Shown piece by piece: positions 32,797-42,929 of a stretch of DNA of 64,000 nt. Below the pieces are notes generated by a model, which did no database searches, was not told where the DNA came from, and worked only from the letters and a program-made list of their open reading frames with translations. The position numbers and the translations under genes were made by a program. The first letter of the stretch is position 1; the number at the start of each line of letters is the position of its first letter. Source of the DNA: Shewanella cyperi (lineage in GTDB: Bacteria > Pseudomonadota > Gammaproteobacteria > Enterobacterales > Shewanellaceae); contig NZ_CP071501.1 in NCBI RefSeq assembly GCF_017354985.1, positions 2,127,501 through 2,191,500 of the forward strand, read 5' to 3'.

Positions 32797-34661
32797 CCAA
32801 GAAGCCACTCCTTTTCACCCTGTTCCCCCTGTGCTGGTCCCTTGGGGCAATCGCAGCGCCCGATATTGCCGAACTTAAAATCGAGCCCAGTAATTGGTGG
32901 GCCGGCATGCATAACCCCAAGCTGGAATTGATGCTGCACGGCAAGGGCATTGGCCAGGCCGAGCTGCGGCTGGAAAATGCACATGGGGCTGAACTTGAAA
33001 AAACATTCAGTGGCAGCAGTGCCAATTATCTGTTCGCAGATCTGGATCTGGGCCAGGCCAGCCCGGGAGACATCACCCTGGTGCTGACATTGAACGGTAA
33101 AGAGCAGCGCTTTAACTATTCGCTGCTGGAGCGCCGGTCCGGCTCGGCTGAGCGCGCCAGTTTTGATGGCAGCGATTTGATCTATCTCATTACCCCAGAT
33201 CGTTTTGCCAACGGTGACAGCAGCAATGACAATGTTGCCGCACTGGGCGATGCCGCCGATCCGGACAACAAGGATGGTCGTCATGGCGGCGATCTCAAGG
33301 GCATAACCCAGCATCTGGATTACCTGGCGGACCTTGGCGTCACTCAACTGTGGATTAATCCGGTGATGGAAAACCGCCAGCAAGCCTATTCCTATCACGG
33401 TTATTCAATAACAGATTTTTATAACGTAGATCAGCGATTTGGTACCAATCAGCAGTACCGGGAGCTGGTCCAGGCCGCAGACCAAAAGGGCATGGGGGTG
33501 ATCAAGGACGTGGTGCTCAACCACATAGGCTCAGGCCACTGGTGGATGCAGGATCTGCCCTTCCCCGATTGGATTAACTATGCCAATAAACCTGTATATA
33601 CAAGTCACAGGCGTACCACAGCGCAGGACCCCTACGCCACCGATGCAGACCAGCAGGACTTTGCCAGCGGCTGGTTTGTTGATTCCATGCCGGATCTCAA
33701 CCAACGTAACCCGCAGCTGGCCACTTATCTGATTCAAAACAGTATCTGGTGGATTGAATTTGCCGGGCTTTCGGGGCTGAGAACCGATACCTGGTCCTAC
33801 TCCGACAAGGCGTTCCTCACCCGCTGGGCAGCCCAGGTGCGGGGGGAATATCCCGGCCTTAATATTGTCGGCGAAGAGTGGAGCACCAATCCCAACATAG
33901 TCAGCTACTGGCAAAAGGGTAAAATCAATCCCGACGGCTATGTCTCCGAACTGCCTGCCTTGATGGACTTCCCCCTCAATGACACCCTGCTCAGGGCCAT
34001 CAACACCAAGGAAGATTGGGGCAAGGGCTGGATAGAGCTGTATGAGGCACTGGTCAACGATAATCTCTATCCCGTGCCCCATAACCTGGTGCTGTTTGAG
34101 GGCAACCACGATACCAACAGACTCTACAGTGTGCTGGGTGAAGATCTGGATAAGTACAAACTGGCGCTGGCCTATGTGTTTTGTGTCAAACGCATCCCAC
34201 AGTTGTTTTATGGTACCGAAGTGCTGCTGACCAGCCCGGTTGAAGGGCGCCATGATGGCCTGGTGCGCGGGGATATGCCGGGTTTCAACGGCGATGACAG
34301 GGTCAATGCCTTTACCGGTAAGGGGTTGAGCACAGAGCAAAAGCAAGCACAGGCCTTTGTCCGCACCCTGGCGCAATTCCGTAAACAATCGCGGGCACTT
34401 GCCGAGGGACAGCTGAAACACTTCGTGCCCCAAAAAGGCGTTTATGTGCTCTACCGTGAAGCCCCGGCCAATGAAGGCAAGGCGGCCGAGCATGTGCTGC
34501 TGTTGCTGAATAAAAACCCGGGGACCACAGCCATTGATATGGGGCGCTTCGCCCAATACCTGCCCCCAGGAACTAGGGTTAACAGTCTGTTTGAAGGCAA
34601 GAGCTTCAATCTGCCCGCGCAATTGCAACTTAGCGCGCCGGTGACGCTGCTGAGCTGGTAA
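32793..34661 (+). CDS. SusA-like GH13 neopullulanase/cyclomaltodextrinase (periplasmic)
   Basis: Cleaves maltodextrins or cyclodextrins in the periplasm. The 622 residues have a signal peptide (about 1-22) and an N-terminal beta-sandwich (residues 23-115) like neopullulanase/SusA N domains. The catalytic barrel follows: DVVLNHIGS, nucleophile Asp332 in GLRTDTWSYS, acid Glu361 in NIVGEEWSTN, and EGNHDTNRL. A C-terminal beta domain closes it. It is coupled to the halogenase gene by a 4-base overlap and followed after 38 bases by another GH13 gene. Confidence 0.9.
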   Translation: MTKKPLLFTLFPLCWSLGAIAAPDIAELKIEPSNWWAGMHNPKLELMLHGKGIGQAELRLENAHGAELEKTFSGSSANYLFADLDLGQASPGDITLVLTLNGKEQRFNYSLLERRSGSAERASFDGSDLIYLITPDRFANGDSSNDNVAALGDAADPDNKDGRHGGDLKGITQHLDYLADLGVTQLWINPVMENRQQAYSYHGYSITDFYNVDQRFGTNQQYRELVQAADQKGMGVIKDVVLNHIGSGHWWMQDLPFPDWINYANKPVYTSHRRTTAQDPYATDADQQDFASGWFVDSMPDLNQRNPQLATYLIQNSIWWIEFAGLSGLRTDTWSYSDKAFLTRWAAQVRGEYPGLNIVGEEWSTNPNIVSYWQKGKINPDGYVSELPALMDFPLNDTLLRAINTKEDWGKGWIELYEALVNDNLYPVPHNLVLFEGNHDTNRLYSVLGEDLDKYKLALAYVFCVKRIPQLFYGTEVLLTSPVEGRHDGLVRGDMPGFNGDDRVNAFTGKGLSTEQKQAQAFVRTLAQFRKQSRALAEGQLKHFVPQKGVYVLYREAPANEGKAAEHVLLLLNKNPGTTAIDMGRFAQYLPPGTRVNSLFEGKSFNLPAQLQLSAPVTLLSW

Positions 34662-34699
34662 GCCCTGAACCGAAAACTGTGATGACGGAAAAGAATAAG

Positions 34700-36577
34700 A
34701 TGAACAAGACCCACACGAAGGTCAAAGCCAAGAGCGGCCCGAACTGCAAGATGGCAATGACAGCTTTGGCCTTGTGCTGCTTCATTGCGCCGGCTATTGC
34801 CGCAGCCCCCGAAAAAGCGGCGATCTACCAGATTTTTACCCGCCTCTATGGCAACGATAAGCAAGTGAACAAACCCTGGGGCACGGTAGCCGAAAATGGG
34901 GTTGGCAAATTTGCCGATATTGACGACAAGGCACTGGCGGACATCAAGGCCCTCGGGATCACCCATGTCTGGTATACCGGGGTACTACACCATGCCTCGG
35001 TGACGGATTACAGTGCCTATGGTATTGGGATGGACGATCCGGATGTAGTCAAGGGCCGCGCCGGTTCCCCCTATGCCATCAGGGATTATTACAATGTGGA
35101 TCCGGATCTGGCGCGCGATCCCGATAAACGCCTGCAGGAATTTGAGGCGCTGATAAAGCGCAGTCACAACCATGGCCTCAAGGTTATCATGGACATAGTG
35201 CCCAACCACGTTGCCAGGGGCTATGACTCGGTCACGGCCCCCGACGGGGTGAAGAGCCTCGGGGCCGATGACAACAGCCAACTGGCCTACAGCAAGCACA
35301 ATGATTTTTACTATGTGCCCGGCGCGGATTTCCAGGTGCCGGACTTCGGCCCCAAGGACCTGCCCCTTGGCGGCGCTAAGGCCCCCGGCCTTGACGGTCA
35401 ATTTGCCGAGTCCCCGGCCAAGTGGACCGGCAACGGCAGTCGCAGTCATCAACCCCGGGTCGATGACTGGTATGAAACGGTCAAGATAAACTATGGATTG
35501 CGCCCCGACGGCAGCCATGACTTCCCTTCCCTGCCTGCCGACGCTGCCACCTGGAATACGACCAAGCATGGTGCCTTTTGGCAGCAACAGGATCCCCAGC
35601 AGCTGCCATCAAGCTGGGCCAAGATGCGCGATATTGCCCGTTTCTGGCTGGTCAAAGGCGTTGATGGTTTCCGCTACGATATGGCCGAGATGGTGCCGGT
35701 GGAGTTCTGGAGTTACCTCAACAGCGACATCAAACGCATCAAGCCGGACGCCATGCTGCTGGCTGAGGTGTATGACCCGTCCCGCTACCGGGACTATCTG
35801 CACCTTGGCAAGATGGACTTTCTCTACGACAAGGTGGGCATGTACGACACCCTTAAGGCGGTTATTCAGGGTCGTCAGGAGACCGACAGTATCGGTCTCG
35901 CCCATGAGGCGGTAGCCGACATCGCCCCCCATATGCTGCACTTTCTGGAAAACCATGATGAGCAGCGCATTGCCAGTCCTGAGTTTGCCGGCGATCCCCG
36001 CAAGGCCCTGCCGGCCATGGTGGTCTCCAGTTTGCTGACCCAGGCACCGACACTGGTCTATTTTGCCCAGGAATTGGGCGAAGACGGCAGTGAAGATGCA
36101 GGATTTGGCAAACCCAGCCGCACAAGTATCTTCGACTATGTGGGCGTCCCCACCCTGCAGCGTTACCGGCAGGCCAAGCGCACAGGCGTAGCCTTGCCTG
36201 CGGATATTGCCGGCCTCAGACGCTACTATCAGCAACTTCTGACACTGTCGCTGAGTGAGCCTGCATTGCGGGGTGAACTGCGACTGGTACCACTGCCCGG
36301 CAACAGCCTGTTTGGCTTTATCCGCCAATCCGGCCCCGACAGGCTGTTGGTCTTGAGCCATTTTGGCGCCGAACCCCTGGCGTTGGAGCAGCAGCTTAGT
36401 CCGGAGTTCGTCCCGGAAGGTCATGGGCAACAGCGCATGCTATTGTCGTCCCTGCTGACGGACGTAGATGGCAAGCCAATCCAGGCCGAACTCTTGCAGG
36501 GAAAACTCAGGCTCAAGCTTCCGCCCTACAGCTCAGCGGTTTTCAGATTACATGTGGAAGTCGGCGCGTCGCAATAA
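34700..36577 (+). CDS. GH13 alpha-amylase (exported)
   Basis: Endo-acting alpha-amylase-family enzyme. I start at the ATG at 34700 (625 residues), which follows GGAAAAG; earlier GTG and ATG codons at 34679 and 34682 lack an RBS. The signal segment MAMTALALCCFIAPAIAAAP gives export. GH13 motifs: DIVPNHVARG, nucleophile in GFRYDMAEM, acid in LLAEVYDPS, and LENHDEQRI. The barrel is preceded by the short AAIYQIFTRLYGN start, as in several marine bacterial amylases. It is the third carbohydrate gene after the receptor in one direction. Confidence 0.88.
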   Translation: MNKTHTKVKAKSGPNCKMAMTALALCCFIAPAIAAAPEKAAIYQIFTRLYGNDKQVNKPWGTVAENGVGKFADIDDKALADIKALGITHVWYTGVLHHASVTDYSAYGIGMDDPDVVKGRAGSPYAIRDYYNVDPDLARDPDKRLQEFEALIKRSHNHGLKVIMDIVPNHVARGYDSVTAPDGVKSLGADDNSQLAYSKHNDFYYVPGADFQVPDFGPKDLPLGGAKAPGLDGQFAESPAKWTGNGSRSHQPRVDDWYETVKINYGLRPDGSHDFPSLPADAATWNTTKHGAFWQQQDPQQLPSSWAKMRDIARFWLVKGVDGFRYDMAEMVPVEFWSYLNSDIKRIKPDAMLLAEVYDPSRYRDYLHLGKMDFLYDKVGMYDTLKAVIQGRQETDSIGLAHEAVADIAPHMLHFLENHDEQRIASPEFAGDPRKALPAMVVSSLLTQAPTLVYFAQELGEDGSEDAGFGKPSRTSIFDYVGVPTLQRYRQAKRTGVALPADIAGLRRYYQQLLTLSLSEPALRGELRLVPLPGNSLFGFIRQSGPDRLLVLSHFGAEPLALEQQLSPEFVPEGHGQQRMLLSSLLTDVDGKPIQAELLQGKLRLKLPPYSSAVFRLHVEVGASQ

Positions 36578-36592
36578 TTAAGGAGATACCCC

Positions 36593-36988
36593 ATGCTGCC
36601 TGGCTTGAAGGGCCTTCATCACGTTGCCCTTATCGTATCTGACTATCAGACCTCGAAGGCCTTTTATACCCAGGTGCTGGGGTTGCCAGTGCTCGCTGAA
36701 CACTTCAGGGCCGAACGCCACTCCTGGAAGCTGGACCTAAGTCTGCCCTGTGGCGCCCGGCTGGAGTTGTTTTCCTTCCCTTCAGCGCCGGCCAGGCTGA
36801 GCTATCCAGAGGCCTGTGGCCTGAGACATCTGGCATTTGAGGTCAGCGATCTGGATAAGGCGCTGGACCATCTGCAATCCAGGGGCGTTGCCACCGAGGC
36901 AGTCCGGGTCGATGAAGTCACGGGAAGACGCTTCTGCTTCTTTGCCGATCCCGATGGCTTACCGCTGGAGCTTTACCAAGCCGGATGA
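36593..36988 (+). CDS. gloA2: VOC-family glyoxalase-like protein
   Basis: A 131-residue vicinal-oxygen-chelate protein of the GloA2/YaeR type. It shows LKGLHHVALIVSDYQTSKAF, where the first metal ligand His lies, LELFSFP, GLRHLAFEVSDLDKAL and FFADPDGLPLELYQ with the last Glu ligand. It follows the amylase by 15 bases after AAGGAG, so it may be in the starch unit by transcription, perhaps incidentally. The substrate is unknown for this subgroup; methylglyoxal handling is a guess. Confidence 0.85.
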   Translation: MLPGLKGLHHVALIVSDYQTSKAFYTQVLGLPVLAEHFRAERHSWKLDLSLPCGARLELFSFPSAPARLSYPEACGLRHLAFEVSDLDKALDHLQSRGVATEAVRVDEVTGRRFCFFADPDGLPLELYQAG

Positions 36989-37005
36989 GTAGTATGGGCA
37001 GCGGC

Positions 37006-38163
37006 TCAGTTGAGCACGCTGCGTATCTTCTTCAACAGGGTTTCGGCATTGGTTGGCTTGATAATGTAATCTTCGGCCCCGAGCAGCAATGCATTCTGAA
37101 AATGCTCCACATCGGCATAGCTGGTCAGCATGATAAGTGGAATGTCCTGCAGCACCGGGGTCTTTTTACATACCTTGAGGGTTTCTATGCCATCCAATAT
37201 CGGCATGTCTATGTCCAGCAGAATAAGATCCGGCTTCAGCACCTTGGCCTTAAGCAGCACCTCCACCCCGTTCGATGCCTTTTCCACCTTGTAACCATGC
37301 TGCTCCAATATGGTGGCTATGATTTTAAGTACCACGTCCTGATCGTCCGCCACCACCACGGTGGCCTTTCGCAGGTTATCCTTTTTCTCCAAGGCAGCCT
37401 TTTGCGCCAACAGTTGGGTCGACAACTCATTGAACAAAGACTCACTCTTTTCCTTGAGTCGGTTGAGTTGGGGATTAATGGAGTGCTTCCTCAGTTCATG
37501 AATAAACTTGTTGATCTCCTCGTCAGGCAAGGCATGGAACACCTTACGGAAGGATTTCATAAAGGCACTTTCGGAAATGGAACTTAAGATCCCATCCACA
37601 TCCTGCATGATATTGGTGATCAGGGAAGACTGTTGTTTACTGGCCACCTTGACCGACTCATGCAATCCCTGCAGTTGGCTGGCGGTATTTTGCATTTCGT
37701 ACTGCATATCCAGCCCGGCCTGATCAAAACGTTTCAGTTCGGCCTTCAGTTCGATGATCTCTATCAGCTTGTACAGTGTCAGTATGATCTTGTGATTGTC
37801 ATACACGGGACGAATGGTGTCGTAGCTGTCAAAGGTCTCGTTACAGCACAGCTGAAAGGCATCGTTTCTGTTGTTCTTTTCGCACAGCAACATGGACGCG
37901 TGCGGCACGGTTCTCAAGGTATTGAAATGCTCGTTGGCCTGCAGAAAATTTTTCAGACTCTCGGCATGGGACACTTCCTGAAAACAGTAGACCAGCAACA
38001 TGCGTTTATGTGCCGCCTGACACAGGCTGCTGAGCTTTTTGTTTTCAACCCGGATATCGACCTTGATAACGCGCTCAAAATAAACGCCCACTATGGCTTC
38101 TACCGGCTCCACCAGGTCGAGATCATCAAAAAACAGTACCAAGGTCGTCGTTGAATCCTTCAT
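37006..38163 (-). CDS. Response regulator with degenerate N-terminal receiver
   Basis: A 385-residue regulator without a DNA-binding or enzyme output domain. Residues about 267-385 are a complete receiver: Asp273-Asp274, phosphorylated Asp317 in LILLDIDMP, Thr/Ser in LTSYAD, Lys369 in YIIKPTNAE. Residues 1-125 look like a second receiver fold that lacks the phospho-Asp. Between them a long helical region (130-265, many Gln/Leu heptads) is probably a coiled coil. It lies 59 bases after the hybrid kinase gene on the same strand, so it is likely a partner, relaying to proteins rather than DNA. Confidence 0.83.
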   Translation of the reverse strand: MKDSTTTLVLFFDDLDLVEPVEAIVGVYFERVIKVDIRVENKKLSSLCQAAHKRMLLVYCFQEVSHAESLKNFLQANEHFNTLRTVPHASMLLCEKNNRNDAFQLCCNETFDSYDTIRPVYDNHKIILTLYKLIEIIELKAELKRFDQAGLDMQYEMQNTASQLQGLHESVKVASKQQSSLITNIMQDVDGILSSISESAFMKSFRKVFHALPDEEINKFIHELRKHSINPQLNRLKEKSESLFNELSTQLLAQKAALEKKDNLRKATVVVADDQDVVLKIIATILEQHGYKVEKASNGVEVLLKAKVLKPDLILLDIDMPILDGIETLKVCKKTPVLQDIPLIMLTSYADVEHFQNALLLGAEDYIIKPTNAETLLKKIRSVLN

Positions 38164-38222
38164 CGCTTTCTCCCATCACTGCCTATGCGCTGTGAATCAC
38201 ATCCGGCCATAGGCCGGCCTTA

Positions 38223-41200
38223 TCATTCTTGCAGGGTATCGCCCTGAGGCTGGGCCTTGGCCGCCAACAAGCTGACCTGCTCCTCAATCCGCGTCTTGAA
38301 TTCATGCACCAGGTGCAAATCCTTGGCCGCAGCCTGTTGCTCCAATTCACTGAATATCTGGCCCAAGCGGCTGGCGCCTGAGGAATTGGCGGCCCCCTTG
38401 AGCGCATGGGCCAAGCGCCGGATCTCTTCCGCCTCCCCCTCATCCATCGCCTTATACAGGGGTTCTATATCCCTGGCCAAAGCGTCGAGGAAATACTGCA
38501 CTATGGAATTCAACACTTCTTCATCATCGGTACCCAGGATTTCCGCCAGCTTGCGATAGTCGATAGGGCTATCTTCCCCCACCGTTTCCTGTGCCGTGAC
38601 CACCTGCTGCTGGCGCTGTTTAAGGCTATTGCGGCCGTGCCAGGCCAACAGCTTACTTTTGAGCAGCTTGAATTCCACCGGCTTGGCCAGATAGTCATCC
38701 ATACCCGCGGCCAGGCAATTTTCGGCTTCTCCGGACATGGCATTGGCGGTAATGGCGATGATCAGTGTGGGCTCAAGCTGCTGCTCTTTTTCCAGTCGCC
38801 GCACTTCTGCTGTGAGTTCAAAGCCATCCATATTGGGCATGTGGCAGTCGGTCAGCAGCACCCGGAAGCGGCCCGTCTTCCACAATTCCAACGCTTTGGC
38901 ACCATCCTCCGCCAGTTCGAAACGGCAGCCGATTTTTTTCAGCTGCAGCGAGATCACTTCCCTGTTGGTCTCATGATCCTCGGCCACCAGAATGCGGAAT
39001 TCGCTGTCCTTGGCAATGTCGGTTTCTGAGGCGCTGCGACCCATTTTGCCCCGCTCGGTTCCGGCAAAGGGCGTCCACAGGCTATTGGGCTGACCATTGA
39101 GCATGGCCATGCCGGCCAACAAATCCGAGGGTTTCAACGGATGACAACTGAGCACACAGACACCTTCACTTTCTTCGCCCTTGGAAGAGATGGAATCCTC
39201 ATCCATCATTAACAACTTATAGGGCAGATGTGTCCGCGGATGTTCCGCCTTGTGAGCTTTATAGGCCTGGTAATAATCGCTTATCAGCAAGCCGCTGAAA
39301 TCATCCAGTAAATTGGCGTCAAACAGGTTGCCACTGATATTGCGGGGGTTGATGCACCGATATTCCAGTTCCAGTTGATCAAGCAGGTGCAACACTGAGA
39401 CCAGATACTGTTTGTTTTCAATACAAATAATCAGGCCCGGGTTGAGCCCCTGATACAACTCCTGCTCTGACTCACCGTAGGGATCCGCAGTCCTGCAGGG
39501 CAGCCTTATTCTGAAGGTGCTGCCAACGTTGGGCTCGCTCTCTACTTCAATCTTGCCACCCATCAAATCGATAAAGGATTTGGTAATGGTCAATCCAAGA
39601 CCAGTGCCACCATATTTGCGGGTGGTGGAGGAATCGGCCTGGGTAAAGGGTTCAAACAACTGGTTCATCTGCTCCCGGGTCATGCCGACTCCGTTATCTA
39701 TCACCTCCAGCACCACTTCATGCTCCTGGGTATGATTGCGCCTAAATTCGGTGCGCAGCATCACCAGCCCCTGTTGGTGCTGGTTGTGGGAGAACTTGAT
39801 GGCGTTGCCGAGCAGGTTGAGCACTATCTGGCGGATGCGCACCGGATCCAGCAGCACCTCTCGCGGCAAACTCAGATCCGGCAGTATATTCAGGAACACA
39901 TTCTTGCTGGCCGCATTGAACCAGAGCACTTCAACGGTTTTTTCCAGAATAGACAACAGGGAGGTGGGTTCAATTTCCAGCTCCATCTTGCCGGCTTCAA
40001 TCTTGGAAAAGTCGAGGATGTCGTTGATGATTTCCAGCAGTGAAAAGGCTGAATCCCGGATGGTATTGGCCATCCGCTGCTGCTCTGAACTGAGCCCGGT
40101 ATCCCGCAGCAGATCTATCATGCCGACGACCCCATTCATCGGGGTACGGATTTCATGGCTCATTACCGCCAGGAACCGCGACTTGGCCTGGCTCGCCTGG
40201 TTCGCCTCGGCACTTTCACGCTCCAGGGTCTGCTGCACCAGCTTCACATCGGTCACATCAAGGTTGATACCAAAGAGCTTTACCGCCACGCCATTGCGAG
40301 TGATGGTGTCCCCGGCGGCTTTAATCCAATGAATATTACCTGTCTTGCGATTGATAACCCTGAATTCGGCGTGATAGGCCCTGCGCTCTTCGATGGCGGT
40401 GCGCACCCTGAGCTCCGCTTCTTCAATATCTTCCGGATGTACCTGATTGCTCCAGTCCTCATAAGTCAGCGCCCGGCCGTCATTATCCAGCCCGTAGGTC
40501 TGGTACATGCGGCTGTCCCAGTGCAGCTCACCCGTCTCTATGTCCATGGACCAGTTACCTATGCCCCCCGCTTCCGAAGCCAGATCCCGCCCCTTAATCA
40601 GTTCCTCACGCTGGAACTTGGCTTCGGTCAGTACCAGTTCAAACTGCTTACGTTGACTGATGTCTTCGCAGGCCATCAGGAAATATCGCGGTTGACCGTT
40701 CTTGTCGCGGATAAGACAAACGGACACATTGAGCCAGACAATGTTGTCATCCAAACGCAGGAAGCGCTTCTCGTCGGTATGAAACTTAAGTTCGTTGGTC
40801 AACATCAGATCGCTGAACCTCAGGCAATCCTCAAATTGTTCCAGGTTGATGGCCAAACTGCTGTCCATCAGGGTGATTTGTTCACGGCTGCAGCCAAGAA
40901 TGCCGCAAAACTTGTCGTTAACCTCCAGCCAGGTGCCATCAATACCGATACGGGCAAAACCCACCGGAGCCTGCAGAAATGCGGCGCGATATCCCGTCTC
41001 CCGCACCGGCGAGTCGGACGCTGAGTCCTCAACACGCCCAGTGCTCAGCCACAGCCAACACAGTTCCCGACCATCGAGGTTGCTGAACTGTCCGGACAGA
41101 CTGAAATCGAGCACCCGTCCCTCATGGTTCAGCAGGGAGAGCTGCTCGGGGAAGTTGCTGCTGAGGTCCCAATAGGGCGAGAGTTCGGCAAAATCCTGCT

Positions 41201-42929
41201 GCAGTAACAAACTGTGCTCATAGCCCAGCAACAGGGCCAAAGCGTCACTGGCATCGAGGATTTCCCCTTCCTGGTCGAGCAGCAGGAACAGATCGCCATG
41301 GATATAAGGCGACAGGGTGTGGGTTTCATAACTGGGTAAAGGCTCGTGCTTGTCGGTTTCTTCATGTATGTCATCCAGCGCCACCACATAATGGCTGACC
41401 TCACCGTTCTGATCCCAAACCGGAAATGCCGACAGTTGGCTGTAAAACCCATGACCATCCTTGCGCAATTGTTTGACTATGCCGTTGCAACTGCGGCCAT
41501 AGCTGATGCCGCTGCTGAGCAGCTTTTCGATGCGGCTGTTACTGCCGTCCTCCAGCAGCTGCATCAAAGGCTTTCCCTTGAGTTCATGGGGCGAGTAACC
41601 GGTCAGGACCTCAAGCCACTTGCTGGCGTACAGTATGCGGCCATGATCTTCCACCGACATCAAGAGCACGGCCCTTGGCAGGGCATCCAGGCTGTGACTG
41701 ACCGCCCGCAGCAGTTGTAATTCACGCTGAAACTCCTGCCACTGGCCGGATTGGGTCTCCAAGGCATCAATGGCCCGGGCAAGCCAGGCGGTGATCCTCA
41801 ACAAGGGCGGCAAGGCGTCGGTATTGAGCTTGTCATTGTGATTCAGCAGTCGTGCCAGCGACGGCAAACTGGCCTCAATCCGGGTCAGGGGTAACAGCAC
41901 AGTCTGATACAGGAATGCCAGCCAGGCGACCAGGCTCAAGCACAGGAGTGCCAATACAATGAATCCGGGTTGGTTAAAGGAACCGAAACGGCTTAGCAGT
42001 GCCGTCTCAGGCACTTCCAGTGCCAGGCTCCAGCCGGTGTTCAGCTCATTGAACAGATTGATGGGGCTGGCGACAACTTGCAGGGCATCCGCTGGCTCGT
42101 TCAAGGACAGCCAAGCGGCTCCCATAGACATCACATCGGCGCTTTTATCCTGCTGCGATCGGGTCTCCCAGGTGCGGTTCAGCTTGGTGTAGTCACGATT
42201 GAGTTGCCAGTGTCGGTTGTTATCCTGAGCAAATTCGGCAAGCAGCTTATTTTTGCTGTCCAGCAACAGCAGTCGGGAATCGCCCAGCCCACGTGCCGAC
42301 ATCCCCCTTAGGGTGTCGGTCAGTATGGCCTCAATCCGGGCAAAATCCATCACCCCCACCCAGTAGCCCAGCAGCTCACCGCCGGAGGCCTGGATCTGCG
42401 ACGCAAACAGCATATCGAAGCGCAGCGGATCTTCATTAAGCAGAAACTGCTCCGGTCCCACCACCAGGGTGCCGCTTCTGTTACCGGGCTCCAAGCGTTT
42501 TCCCATGCTCATTTGCTCGAACCAATCCAGCCCAGCCAGGTAATCCGCTTCAATACTCATGGCATAAACCGGACGGCCAAAGGGATCGATACTGTTTTGA
42601 GCCACAAGACTGCCATCGGCGCCAAGCAGCAAGATCTTGCTGTACTCCCCCTTCAGCAGCACCAATTGGTCCAGCCTTTGGGTCATAACCTCCGAAGATT
42701 GCTGCTGAAACAACTCGGCCATTGTCAGTGGCAACACCTTGGCATCCAGCAAACGCTCATGCAGATGCTGCTCAATGGCCGCCAGCGTGGCTGTCAGTTC
42801 AGCCTGCAGGTGCTGCTGCTCAGAATGGAGCAAGTTGTTACGAAAGACCATGGAAAAGGATTGCAGCGCAAGGGCCGCAAATGTCAGCACCAGGGCAGCA
42901 GCAAGCAGATGATATCTAAACCATTTCAT
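38223..42929 (-). CDS. Hybrid sensor histidine kinase with Cache, PAS, REC and HPt domains
   Basis: A 1568-residue membrane sensor. Order: membrane span 8-28; periplasmic Cache-like sensor 30-318; second span 322-345; four PAS-like domains (about 405-525, 540-635, 645-760, 785-898); HisKA with phospho-His925 in MSHEIRTPMNG; HATPase (VLNLLGNAIKF, GTGLGLTITKS); a receiver-like region 1163-1270 with no clear phospho-Asp; a true receiver with Asp1361 in LLTDCHMPNMDG; and an HPt with His1508 in LAHALKGAANSSG. All parts of a phosphorelay are in one chain. GGAGG precedes the ATG. The signal is unknown; a small molecule bound by the Cache domain is likely. It is followed by a response regulator. Confidence 0.9.
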   Translation of the reverse strand: MKWFRYHLLAAALVLTFAALALQSFSMVFRNNLLHSEQQHLQAELTATLAAIEQHLHERLLDAKVLPLTMAELFQQQSSEVMTQRLDQLVLLKGEYSKILLLGADGSLVAQNSIDPFGRPVYAMSIEADYLAGLDWFEQMSMGKRLEPGNRSGTLVVGPEQFLLNEDPLRFDMLFASQIQASGGELLGYWVGVMDFARIEAILTDTLRGMSARGLGDSRLLLLDSKNKLLAEFAQDNNRHWQLNRDYTKLNRTWETRSQQDKSADVMSMGAAWLSLNEPADALQVVASPINLFNELNTGWSLALEVPETALLSRFGSFNQPGFIVLALLCLSLVAWLAFLYQTVLLPLTRIEASLPSLARLLNHNDKLNTDALPPLLRITAWLARAIDALETQSGQWQEFQRELQLLRAVSHSLDALPRAVLLMSVEDHGRILYASKWLEVLTGYSPHELKGKPLMQLLEDGSNSRIEKLLSSGISYGRSCNGIVKQLRKDGHGFYSQLSAFPVWDQNGEVSHYVVALDDIHEETDKHEPLPSYETHTLSPYIHGDLFLLLDQEGEILDASDALALLLGYEHSLLLQQDFAELSPYWDLSSNFPEQLSLLNHEGRVLDFSLSGQFSNLDGRELCWLWLSTGRVEDSASDSPVRETGYRAAFLQAPVGFARIGIDGTWLEVNDKFCGILGCSREQITLMDSSLAINLEQFEDCLRFSDLMLTNELKFHTDEKRFLRLDDNIVWLNVSVCLIRDKNGQPRYFLMACEDISQRKQFELVLTEAKFQREELIKGRDLASEAGGIGNWSMDIETGELHWDSRMYQTYGLDNDGRALTYEDWSNQVHPEDIEEAELRVRTAIEERRAYHAEFRVINRKTGNIHWIKAAGDTITRNGVAVKLFGINLDVTDVKLVQQTLERESAEANQASQAKSRFLAVMSHEIRTPMNGVVGMIDLLRDTGLSSEQQRMANTIRDSAFSLLEIINDILDFSKIEAGKMELEIEPTSLLSILEKTVEVLWFNAASKNVFLNILPDLSLPREVLLDPVRIRQIVLNLLGNAIKFSHNQHQQGLVMLRTEFRRNHTQEHEVVLEVIDNGVGMTREQMNQLFEPFTQADSSTTRKYGGTGLGLTITKSFIDLMGGKIEVESEPNVGSTFRIRLPCRTADPYGESEQELYQGLNPGLIICIENKQYLVSVLHLLDQLELEYRCINPRNISGNLFDANLLDDFSGLLISDYYQAYKAHKAEHPRTHLPYKLLMMDEDSISSKGEESEGVCVLSCHPLKPSDLLAGMAMLNGQPNSLWTPFAGTERGKMGRSASETDIAKDSEFRILVAEDHETNREVISLQLKKIGCRFELAEDGAKALELWKTGRFRVLLTDCHMPNMDGFELTAEVRRLEKEQQLEPTLIIAITANAMSGEAENCLAAGMDDYLAKPVEFKLLKSKLLAWHGRNSLKQRQQQVVTAQETVGEDSPIDYRKLAEILGTDDEEVLNSIVQYFLDALARDIEPLYKAMDEGEAEEIRRLAHALKGAANSSGASRLGQIFSELEQQAAAKDLHLVHEFKTRIEEQVSLLAAKAQPQGDTLQE

